A stretch of DNA of 38,299 nucleotides from Deltaproteobacteria bacterium (GTDB lineage Bacteria > Myxococcota_A > Polyangia > HGW-17 > SLPX01): the NCBI GenBank assembly GCA_021162935.1, contig JAGGXR010000066.1:1-38299 (forward strand). Reading direction: 5' to 3'. The position numbers were made by a program, and so were the translations under genes. Shown one piece after another: positions 1 to 7,043 of this stretch (positions are counted from its first letter, which is position 1; every line of letters starts with the position of its first letter). The notes below the pieces were generated by a model. It did not search any database. It was not told the DNA's origin and was given only the letters and a program-made list of their open reading frames with translations.

Positions 1-283
1 ACTGCTCGTCGTTCGTGGTCGCCTTGCAGGAATCACAGGCCGCCAGATCCTCTTCGCCGCAGTCCACCTTGCAACACGTCTGGAAGCAGTCGCAGGTCGA
101 ACGACACTTCTCCTGCATGTCGAGGGGCACCTTGTCGCAACAGGCCTGACAGCTCTGTTGGTTCTCGTCGCAAGCGTTCGTACAGGCGGGTCCCCCATGC
201 GTCCTCCCCCCCGACGGGTGACAAGCCGACAGCACCGACCAGAGGGCCAGACTCGCCATCACAACCAGCTTCGATGTCTTCAT
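1..283 (-). CDS. Cys-rich lipoprotein, 3' part outside window
   Basis: The gene reads leftwards and has no stop before the window edge, so only the first 94 codons are present. The start is fixed by a strong Shine-Dalgarno (AAGGAGG) just before the ATG at 283. The N-terminus is a lipoprotein signal: MKTSK, a hydrophobic stretch, then lipobox LSAC with Cys21 as the lipidation site. After it come many cysteines in pairs (CxxCC, CDCFQTCC, CxSC), roughly one in six residues, so the mature protein is probably a small disulfide-rich or metal-binding surface protein. It lies downstream of another Cys-rich lipoprotein on the same strand, but a 173-base gap with a possible promoter suggests its own transcription. 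I do not recognise a named family. The long overlapping frame at 33-416 lacks this signal peptide and is a shadow. Confidence 0.8.
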   Translation of the reverse strand, partial: MKTSKLVVMASLALWSVLSACHPSGGRTHGGPACTNACDENQQSCQACCDKVPLDMQEKCRSTCDCFQTCCKVDCGEEDLAACDSCKATTNDEQ

Positions 284-389
284 GGTCCCCACCTCCTTGG
301 CCAACACCACGTGGCAGCACCAACCATGTCACAGGACGAGCCTTCTCATGTCTCGCACGACGCCCATCCATCCTCGATTTCGCCCTTTG

Positions 390-417
390 ATAATACCATC
401 GATTGCACGAAACCAAA
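390..417 (-). promoter_or_regulatory. Possible sigma70-type promoter of the Cys-rich lipoprotein
   Basis: On the minus strand TTTGGT (412-417) and TATTAT (390-395) are 16 bases apart, about 105 bases ahead of the ATG at 283. The -10 is good and the -35 weak. By-eye match only. Confidence 0.3.
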
Positions 418-456
418 AAGGGACGATGATGCCGCCGAAACGAACGAAAGGGGAGG

Positions 457-1758
457 CTACTGGCAGGACACGCTCAACGTATAGTCTCCCCATGCAGAAA
501 CGTAATAGAACTCCACCACGAAGTAGTAGGTCCAGCCGGCGTGGGCGTTGAAGGTCACGTCTTCGGCGGTGCTGGTGCCATTGGAAATACCGATACAGAG
601 CTTTGGATGACAGGCGCCGCCCAGAACGATCAGGTCCAGGTCATCGCTCGAATCTGAAATCTGCAGGTGCACGGTCACCGACTGGTCCGCCGTGACCTGG
701 AATTGATAAATGGTGTCTCGCTCCGTATAGCTCAACCCTGAGCAGTTGTACCCAGAAACGTGATCCGAGCTGGATTCGGAGTCTGAATCCGACCCACCGC
801 AGGCGATGGTCTTCTGTTGGGTGCATTGGTTCTCCCAGGTGCAGGTCGCGCTGCATCCGTCGCCGGCCGTGGTGTTCCCGTCGTCACACTCTTCGGTGCC
901 CGCCACGGTTCCGTCTCCGCACACCGAGGCATCGGTGCAGGCGCTCTCATCCAGGGTGCAGTCATCCTTGCAGGTCAGGGTGCCGCCGTCGTGACCCAAT
1001 CCCTCACAGGTCTGATTGCCCAGATCCGTGCCATCACACGACTCCGTCCCTTCCTTGATACCGTTGCCACAATCGAAACAGCCAGACTCGTCGAAGATAC
1101 AGTCGTCTCCGCAGGCCAGGGTTCCGCCGTCGTGGCTCAGTCCCTCACAGGTTTGGGAGCCCAGATCCGTGCCATCACACGACTCCGTCCCTTCCTTGAC
1201 GCCGTTGCCACAGCCGAAGCATCCAGTCGTGTCGAAGGTGCAATCGTCTCCGCAGGCCAGGGTGCCGCCGTCGAATCCCTGGGACGCACAGGTCTCTTCG
1301 CCCAGATCCGTGCTGTCACACGACTCTCCCTGGTCGATCTTCGCGTTGCCGCAGCCCTCCACCATGGAACAGCCGGACGTGTCGAAGGTACAGTTCCCCG
1401 TGCAGGCCAGGGTGCCCGTCACGAACCCCTCATCCTTGCAGGACTTGCCGAACAGGTCCGTGCCATCGCAGCTCTCCTGGCCCTCGACCACGCCGTTGCC
1501 GCAGGACGGACCCTGACTGCATCCGCTCGTGTCCAGGATGCAATCAGCCGAGCAGGCGAGGACCCCGGTCACAAACCCCTGGTCCTGACAGGAATGACCG
1601 CCCAAATCCGGCCCATCACAGGCCTCTCCTTCTTCCAGCACAGCGTTGCCACATTTGGGTGGCTGCGGCTCGACGGTTGTCGGGCTCTGAGCGCAACCGC
1701 CGATCAGCGCAACCGAAACGAGACAAAAAAACACCGACGTCCGCCGTGCCCCATTCAT
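457..1758 (-). CDS. Lipoprotein with CGNG/CDG Cys-rich repeats and C-terminal PPC-like domain
   Basis: Predicted surface lipoprotein of 433 residues. I start at the ATG at 1758 because it opens a signal peptide (MNGARRTS, hydrophobic core, lipobox IGGC); the open frame extends 36 codons further upstream without one. The body holds five repeats of about 47-50 residues, each opening CGN and continuing ESCDGTDL...C...GGTLAC..DC.FD.SGC, then one shorter unit CGDGT...EECDDGN...GDGCSATC of the type called DUF4215 or Myxococcus Cys-rich repeat. The last 120 residues (TIYQFQVTADQSVTVHLQ...DLDLIVL...YYFVVEFY) resemble a pre-peptidase C-terminal (PPC) beta-sandwich. It is probably extracellular, with adhesion or polysaccharide contact as possible roles; function is not shown by the sequence. 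It follows the EnvC-like gene on the same strand after a 222-base gap. Confidence 0.85.
   Translation of the reverse strand: MNGARRTSVFFCLVSVALIGGCAQSPTTVEPQPPKCGNAVLEEGEACDGPDLGGHSCQDQGFVTGVLACSADCILDTSGCSQGPSCGNGVVEGQESCDGTDLFGKSCKDEGFVTGTLACTGNCTFDTSGCSMVEGCGNAKIDQGESCDSTDLGEETCASQGFDGGTLACGDDCTFDTTGCFGCGNGVKEGTESCDGTDLGSQTCEGLSHDGGTLACGDDCIFDESGCFDCGNGIKEGTESCDGTDLGNQTCEGLGHDGGTLTCKDDCTLDESACTDASVCGDGTVAGTEECDDGNTTAGDGCSATCTWENQCTQQKTIACGGSDSDSESSSDHVSGYNCSGLSYTERDTIYQFQVTADQSVTVHLQISDSSDDLDLIVLGGACHPKLCIGISNGTSTAEDVTFNAHAGWTYYFVVEFYYVSAWGDYTLSVSCQ
971..1252 (-). repeat. Two 141-bp direct repeats inside the Cys-rich lipoprotein gene
   Basis: Bases 971-1111 and 1112-1252 align with a step of exactly 141 bases (47 codons) and are nearly identical over long stretches, for example the 30-odd bases after 1020 and after 1161. 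A third, more diverged unit follows at about 1253. They encode successive CGNG...GGTLACGDDC modules. Confidence 0.8.
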
Positions 1759-1980
1759 CACAGCCCCTTCCCATATGCATTCGCGAGGCCGTGACCAGTT
1801 TCCCCGGGCCTTCCACGACCAGCGACCTCCGCGAAACGAACCGCGCGCAAAGAGCGCTCCATCCAACCCGAACCGGGCAATACTTTATCACAACCGGCCC
1901 CGCTCCTGGTATCCTTTTGTACTTTGACTTTCCGTTCGGGCCCCGTCGAAGACTCTTTCGAGAAACGCCGCGCTACCGCG

Positions 1981-3555
1981 CTACTTTGCAGCCGACGCTA
2001 CGGAAAACAACTCTTGAGGAATAACACCCGGCACCTTGGGGCGCTGGATCTCGATCCCACGGTGTCGCCCCCCGTGGAACCACTGCACCGGATCGAGGGG
2101 CACTGCCCCCCTGCGCAGCTCGTAGTAGCAGGTCAAAGGCTCCTTGCGATCCCGGCCTGGACGTCCTCGCACGGCCCCCAGGACGGCGCCCCGCCGAATC
2201 CGCTGTCCGATTCGCACCTCAATCCGGGCCAAATACCCGACCACGGACAGAAAACCTTCTCCATGGTCGATCATCACGACATGACCGAATCCGGGAACCG
2301 GCCCGGTGAACCGCACCGTACCCGCCGCCGGCGCCCGAGCTTTCCATCCGCGTTCAGCACCGATGAGCACACCGTGGCTCCGTCTGCCCGCCCTGGCCAG
2401 ACGACGGTCCATGCGCGGCCGAATGACGATCCCAGGCACGGGGCGGGCCAGAAGTCCCTTGCGTTCTTCGAAACTGCGCCCCTCGTCCCGAACCTTCTCC
2501 TGCAGGTCCGCCACGGCACGGGCAAGGCGCCTGGCAGTCGCGTCCCAGACCTCGCGACTACGGTGCCGATGTTCCTTCCGCCTGAGTAGATCGCGAAACT
2601 CCTGGTTGAGCAGGGCGAGGCGTGCCTGGAGATGATCCCGCATGGCATCGAGTTGTGCCTCTCTGGTGATGGCCTGACGCAGGGTCGCCTTGGTGTCGTT
2701 CTGACGCTTCTCCAGATCCGCCAGGACCAATTTCTCCGACTGCAGTTCCTTCATCCGATGCGCGATGAGCAACGCCATCTCCACCCGACCGTCACCAGGA
2801 ACTTGGGCGCGCCGGTGGTCCATCAACGGAACGGACTGCCAGCCGTCCACGAGCTTGTACAGAGCCCGATACCAACGCGCAATCTCAGCTCGACGCCGCT
2901 CGATTCGCTTGCGCTGGGCTTTGACTCTGACCCGTCCCACGTCGATGATTTCCAGGGCATGGTGCCGCAAGCCCCTGGCCGCCCAGAGTTCTGACACAGT
3001 CCCTTTGATTTCCTTTTCGGTCTCGCCGATGAGCCCAAGAACCGCAAGCTCGGCTCGCAGATAATCCTGAACCACCGCATCCGGCCCTGGATGCGGCAAG
3101 GATCGACGTAAATCGTCCTCCTGGCTCCCCGCCTCTGTCTTGAAACCCGAGCCGCGACCAGCGCCCTGCCGGGCCGCCTGCCGGCCCGACGCGCCGAGGT
3201 CTGGTCCGACCGGTGCACGACCCGAGGCTGCTCGACCAGGATTCGCCCGTCCCCGGCCAAAGGCTTCCACCCGGCCCGTCTGTCCATTGGTCCGGCGATG
3301 GAACCCTCCCGCCCGTATCGCCCCATCGACGGATCCGAGGGCGCCCGATCCACGAACGCGGTCCCTGTGCAGTCCAGTTCGAAGCGACCAGGACGTTGAG
3401 GCGGACGCAGCTTGCCACGAGCCGCTTCTTGCACCAAAACCCGACGCTGCATCCATGTCGCCCAAGTGCTTCCAATCGAAGTCGGAAGACAAAAGGAACA
3501 GCACGAACAGCATGAGCCCGGCTGCGACGAGCCACAACAGTGAACGACGAAACAC
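1981..3555 (-). CDS. EnvC-like degenerate LytM (M23) coiled-coil protein
   Basis: About 524 residues. The N-terminus is a signal/anchor (FRRSLLWLVAAGLMLFVLFLL), then a charged linker, a long helical coiled-coil region (roughly residues 180-390, rich in R/E/L/A) and a C-terminal LytM/M23 fold. The metal ligands of active M23 peptidases are missing: the HxxxD position reads SHGVLIG and the HxH position reads CYYELRRG. This is the pattern of EnvC, which does not cut peptidoglycan but activates amidases under control of FtsEX. The gene lies directly downstream of ftsX, as expected for that partner. I place the start at the GTG at 3555, five bases after GGAGG; an ATG at 3585 is the alternative. 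Identity as an amidase activator is inferred from the family and context. Confidence 0.82.
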   Translation of the reverse strand: MFRRSLLWLVAAGLMLFVLFLLSSDFDWKHLGDMDAASGFGARSGSWQAASASTSWSLRTGLHRDRVRGSGALGSVDGAIRAGGFHRRTNGQTGRVEAFGRGRANPGRAASGRAPVGPDLGASGRQAARQGAGRGSGFKTEAGSQEDDLRRSLPHPGPDAVVQDYLRAELAVLGLIGETEKEIKGTVSELWAARGLRHHALEIIDVGRVRVKAQRKRIERRRAEIARWYRALYKLVDGWQSVPLMDHRRAQVPGDGRVEMALLIAHRMKELQSEKLVLADLEKRQNDTKATLRQAITREAQLDAMRDHLQARLALLNQEFRDLLRRKEHRHRSREVWDATARRLARAVADLQEKVRDEGRSFEERKGLLARPVPGIVIRPRMDRRLARAGRRSHGVLIGAERGWKARAPAAGTVRFTGPVPGFGHVVMIDHGEGFLSVVGYLARIEVRIGQRIRRGAVLGAVRGRPGRDRKEPLTCYYELRRGAVPLDPVQWFHGGRHRGIEIQRPKVPGVIPQELFSVASAAK

Positions 3556-3752
3556 GACATCCTCCGTGAGCGCAACCCCTGTCATGAGGCCGGCGCAAGA
3601 CCCACTCAAAAACGCCCCACCCTCAAAAGGGCGAGGCCGCCAGACAGACCAGACACGATCGATCCGGACGAAACGCCGACCCTGGACAGGTGGCAAATCC
3701 CGGCCCGGACCAAACCGTCACGTTCGGCCGATCGCTGAACCGCGGCGCGGCT

Positions 3753-4649
3753 TCATGACCGTCCGACCCGCACCAGGGTGAGGCGTCCTCCGATGAGCGC
3801 GGCCAACACCGTGGCGCCGATGGCCAAAGCGACCGTGGACCAGGGTACCAGGGACGAAAACCCAACCTTCAACCAGGGACCGGCCAATTCGGCCAGCTTG
3901 GGCGTCATCATGACATGAAGGCCGTACAGACCGGCAAGGCCGAGCAGGCCGCCAGCCAGGCTGCTCCACAGCGCTTCCAACAGGACCGGCGCCCTGGTGG
4001 TCCAGCCCGGAGCCCCCAACACTTTGAGGATCTCCGCATCCTGCCGAGCCGCCACGTGGCCGAGCCGTACGGTCATGGCCACCACGTATCCACACACCAA
4101 AAGGGTCAACACGACCACCACCCGGGCCACGTAGGTCAGCACCCCGGCAAGGCGATCCATCTTCTTGTGCCACTCCTGGACTGTGCGCACCTCTTCGATG
4201 CCATCCAGGGTCCGGCCCAGGGTCGTCAGCCGTTGCTGCGCCCCGATCATGACCGACCGCGCCCCACGCAACCGCACTTCGAAGGACTCGGGCACCCATT
4301 GAGGCTCCACGCCGACCAGCAGGGAGGCATCGGCCTGGAGATTCTTCTTGAGTCGATTCAAGGCGGCCCCATGGGAAAGATACCGGACGGAACGGGATCC
4401 GGGAATGCGCTCCAACGCCTCGCGAATCCTCTGGCGACCGGCATCGGTAACGTTGGGCTGTAGGTACACCGCGACCACGGCGCCCCTCGCCCAGGACTCC
4501 GCCCGCCTCGTGACCTGACGGCTGGCGATCCAGATGGTGCCAGCCAGGACGAGTGAGAGGGCGATGCTGCCCACGGCCAGTAGAATCGAAATCGGTCTGC
4601 GAATGAGACCTCGAAACGACTCCACCAGACAGAACGCAAACAGTCCCAA
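3753..4649 (-). CDS. ftsX: Cell division ABC transporter permease FtsX
   Basis: 298 residues, the usual FtsX length. There is one membrane helix near residues 20-42, an extracytoplasmic domain of about 130 residues with the typical VYLQPNVTDAGRQ...LERIPG...SFEVRLR segment, then three C-terminal helices (about 170-195, 215-240, 265-290) with the RQDAEILKVLGAPGW coupling region. FtsX transmits the state of FtsE across the inner membrane to a periplasmic LytM-type activator at the septum. The start is a TTG at 4649, seven bases after AAAGGAG. ftsE lies 119 bases upstream and the EnvC-like gene downstream on the same strand. Confidence 0.93.
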   Translation of the reverse strand: MGLFAFCLVESFRGLIRRPISILLAVGSIALSLVLAGTIWIASRQVTRRAESWARGAVVAVYLQPNVTDAGRQRIREALERIPGSRSVRYLSHGAALNRLKKNLQADASLLVGVEPQWVPESFEVRLRGARSVMIGAQQRLTTLGRTLDGIEEVRTVQEWHKKMDRLAGVLTYVARVVVVLTLLVCGYVVAMTVRLGHVAARQDAEILKVLGAPGWTTRAPVLLEALWSSLAGGLLGLAGLYGLHVMMTPKLAELAGPWLKVGFSSLVPWSTVALAIGATVLAALIGGRLTLVRVGRS

Positions 4650-4768
4650 CGTCTTACTCCTTTCCTTCTGCTTCTCTTCTGCGAACTCGTCTCCTCGGTG
4701 CGCATCGAACCGGACGCATGCCGCCCTTTGCCTCTTCGCACGGGTCCGATCCGACCCGCATCACTGGC

Positions 4769-5536
4769 CTACAGGGCCACGACACCCGAAACCGAAGAGT
4801 CGTCACCCCGGCCCATAGCGGATCGCTGCACATGGCCGCCGTCCGACCACTCGACGGACAGATGCCCGTCCCGCAACTCGGCCACGTCGTCCGCAGGAAA
4901 GGCCCCAGAAGCCAACATCTCACCCGAGGCAACCAGGACCGTGGCACCGGAACGAACCGTTCTGGCCAAAAGATCCAACACATATAAGGAATGTCTCGTG
5001 TCGAGATGCGCCGTAGGCTCGTCGGCAAGAATCAGGTCTGGCTCCGCCACGAGTGCCCGGGCAATCACGGCAAGCTGCCGCTCACTCGCCGCCAACTCGC
5101 CACACCGCACCTTGAGGTGCGCCTCCTCCAATCCAACCAAGCGGCAGGCCTCTGCAGCCGCAGCCGCAGCCCGACTCGGCCACCAGCCCTTGATGCGGAG
5201 GGGCAGGGCCACGTTGTCGACCACGGTACGGTCCTCGCTGAGTTGCAGATCCCCAAACACGTATCCAATGGAGCGACGCAGACGCTGGAGGCCACGTCGG
5301 CCCAGTCGCAACACGTTTCTGCCTTGCACCACGATCTGCCCCGAATCCGGGCGTTCCAACCCATAGAGCAGATTCAACAAGGTGGTCTTCCCCGATCCTG
5401 ATTCGCCCCGGATCAGAAATGCTGCCCCACCGGGCACCTCCAGGGCGACATCGCGAAGGGTCCAGTGACGGGCTCGATACCTCTTGCCAAGATTCGAAAC
5501 CCACACAGCGGTCCCTGTTCGCATCTTCGTACCCAT
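4769..5536 (-). CDS. ftsE: FtsE-type ABC ATPase with degenerate Q-loop, signature and H-loop
   Basis: 255 residues from the ATG at 5536, preceded by AAGGTG; an upstream GTG at 5596 is possible but less likely. FtsE is the cytoplasmic ATPase of the FtsEX divisome complex. Walker A is intact (GESGSGKTT, 44-52), as is Walker B (LILADEPT, 168-175), and the stretch DRTVVDNVALPL matches FtsE closely. Three other nucleotide-site motifs are altered. The Q-loop VFQD reads VFGD (Gly95), the signature LSGGE/Q reads LAASE (148-152), and the H-loop ATHD reads ASGE (Gly205, no His). ATP may bind with little or no hydrolysis. The neighbours ftsX and the EnvC-like gene support the assignment. Confidence 0.9.
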   Translation of the reverse strand: MGTKMRTGTAVWVSNLGKRYRARHWTLRDVALEVPGGAAFLIRGESGSGKTTLLNLLYGLERPDSGQIVVQGRNVLRLGRRGLQRLRRSIGYVFGDLQLSEDRTVVDNVALPLRIKGWWPSRAAAAAAEACRLVGLEEAHLKVRCGELAASERQLAVIARALVAEPDLILADEPTAHLDTRHSLYVLDLLARTVRSGATVLVASGEMLASGAFPADDVAELRDGHLSVEWSDGGHVQRSAMGRGDDSSVSGVVAL

Positions 5537-5749
5537 ACCACACCTTTTCTTCGGCAGCACAATCGGAACTTCCCGAAAAACACCGACTTGCGACACTCGT
5601 CACAGGTGGGGCGCATCGGAGCCGCCCCTCTTTCAAGCTGTACCACAGAGCCGTCAAGGCGGCAAAAAACGCCGCTCTTCATGCGCCCTGCTTCCGTTCC
5701 TGAAAAAACCCTGCTATGACGAACCGAAACGCAAAGGAGGAAACGCATT

Positions 5750-6169
5750 ATGTCCGATCAAGGAACATTCGAACGCATTGAAGACTCTTCGGAACAAAGG
5801 ATGTTCGGCCCGAGAGCCGTGCTCGTCTGCGGCCTGACAGCCGAAGAACAGGAGACCATGGCAGCCCTACTCGCCTCCTTCGATGACCTGCCCCTGTCGG
5901 TGGCTGGTCCGGACGACCTGGACCGCCCCGTCGGCGACCTGCTGTCCCGCCCCTCGGGCACGGGCGTGGGGCAAGACTCCACCCTGGCTCGTGCGATCAT
6001 CCTGTCCGGCCTGATGCACCGAGAACTGCATGAAATCATGCAGGCGTACAAAAAAACAGCCCTTTCGCGTCCTCTGTGGGCAGCTTTGACCCCCACATCC
6101 AAGGCCTGGCCTCTCAAGGACCTGCTCGCAGAACTCAACGCAGAACGGACTGCTTTGGACAAACGCTGA
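5750..6169 (+). CDS. Small cytoplasmic DUF3783-like protein
   Basis: 139 residues, starting at an ATG nine bases after AAGGAGG. It has no signal peptide or membrane helix. The C-terminal half reads ARAIILSGLMHRELHEIMQAYK, then LWAALTPTSKAWPLKDLLAELNAER, which resembles the domain I know as DUF3783 (ILSG...EL...., LTPTN..W.L..LL.EL). Function is unknown. It is divergent from ftsE across a 213-base gap that must hold both promoters. It is followed by a long non-coding stretch, so it is probably monocistronic. The family match is from memory. Confidence 0.75.
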   Translation: MSDQGTFERIEDSSEQRMFGPRAVLVCGLTAEEQETMAALLASFDDLPLSVAGPDDLDRPVGDLLSRPSGTGVGQDSTLARAIILSGLMHRELHEIMQAYKKTALSRPLWAALTPTSKAWPLKDLLAELNAERTALDKR

Positions 6170-6758
6170 CATTTTCCAGGCCTTGAAACAAAAGAAGTTC
6201 CTGCTTTCATCATTTGCGAACCACGACAGACAGAGAAGAACAAAACATCCGATCGCGCAAACACTGATATAATGCCGACTTGGTGATGTTCGCAAAGAAG
6301 CTCTACAGGTTACACCGCTCAACAAGCGGGCATGCCAGCCTCAGCGTTTTTGGAACAGACGACACCATTCTTTCCGATCGACATGATCCACAAGCCCCCA
6401 TTCACAAGGAAACACAAATGCGACAAATTTTCACCCTTGTACTATGCACCTTTGCACGAAAGGCACTGGCAACTCACCGTATTCAGCCCAGTTCCAACGT
6501 CATTACGCGCCAAATGCCTATTTTACAAGGGCCTGCGATTGCACACCTTCAAAGAAAACTTTTGTTTTTGCCCCTGATTCCAAATTCGCGCAAATTTTTT
6601 CTCTTTTGTTCTACGACTGGATGCCCAATCTTTGAACAAGGAGATACGTCCGCGAAGTTGCACGAAAATTTCTGCTTTGTCCACAGTGTTGTCCCCATGC
6701 AACCCCCACCATATGTAGCGAGGAACACGACACGACCCACAACATCTTGATGCAAAAC

Positions 6759-6787
6759 TTGACAGAAACGCCGTCTCGCAATACCAC
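6759..6787 (+). promoter_or_regulatory. Possible promoter of nrdJ
   Basis: A consensus -35 TTGACA (6759-6764) is followed after 17 bases by a poor -10 (TACCAC). If used, the transcript has a leader of about 250 bases. Low confidence because the -10 is weak. Confidence 0.28.
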
Positions 6788-6996
6788 CGTCAGTAGCTCC
6801 CCACAACGACGTGGGTTTGAAATTCTGGCCTATCAGAATCACGGGGATTTCTGTGCCTGGGCTTGACGAAAGCGTCTCGGATCGCCGGGCGCAGCAACGG
6901 GATGCAAGAGACGGACTCAGGACAACAACGACGGCAATCAACGGATGAGGACAGCTCGATCGAACCTGGGACAGCCCACTGAATGAGCGATTGGAA

Positions 6997-7012
6997 GCGG
7001 CGGGAACGCCGC
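6997..7012 (+). other. GC hairpin with GGAA loop just upstream of the nrdJ ribosome site
   Basis: GCGGCG, loop GGAA, CGCCGC is a perfect 6-bp stem ending about 20 bases before the GAGGAG Shine-Dalgarno and 31 bases before the ATG. There is no T run, so it is not a terminator. It could affect translation or mRNA stability. Confidence 0.5.
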
Positions 7013-7043
7013 GGGATGAGATGAGACCAACGAGGAGAATGCC

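Larger units (their letters stand above)
6170..7043 (+). other. Long AT-richer intergenic region and leader of nrdJ
   Basis: About 870 bases without a convincing gene. The frames here (for example 6280-6750) show no ribosome site, no domain and frequent A/T runs. Base composition from about 6400 to 6700 is clearly lower in GC than the neighbours. A small hairpin (CCGCT/AGCGG, 6315-6329) lies ahead of a T5 run at 6347 and could end the upstream transcript weakly. Nearer nrdJ there are several possible stems: CAGAATC/GGATTTCTG around 6832, CGTCTC/GAGACG around 6870-6915, and a perfect hairpin at 6997. I see no consensus B12 box of a cobalamin riboswitch and no clear NrdR box. Confidence 0.6.

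Noticed and set aside
2823-3598. Two long minus-strand frames overlapping the EnvC-like gene
   Set aside because: They are alternative frames of the same strand in GC-rich coding DNA and have no domains; the 1981-3555 frame has the signal, coiled coil and LytM fold.
6280-6750. 156-codon plus-strand frame in the AT-richer region before nrdJ
   Set aside because: No ribosome site, no domain, and composition follows the non-coding DNA around it.
6820-7043. Cobalamin riboswitch before nrdJ
   Set aside because: Expected by analogy, and GGGCGCAGCAACGGGA at about 6887 is faintly similar to the core, but there is no B12-box consensus. A covariance-model search would settle it.
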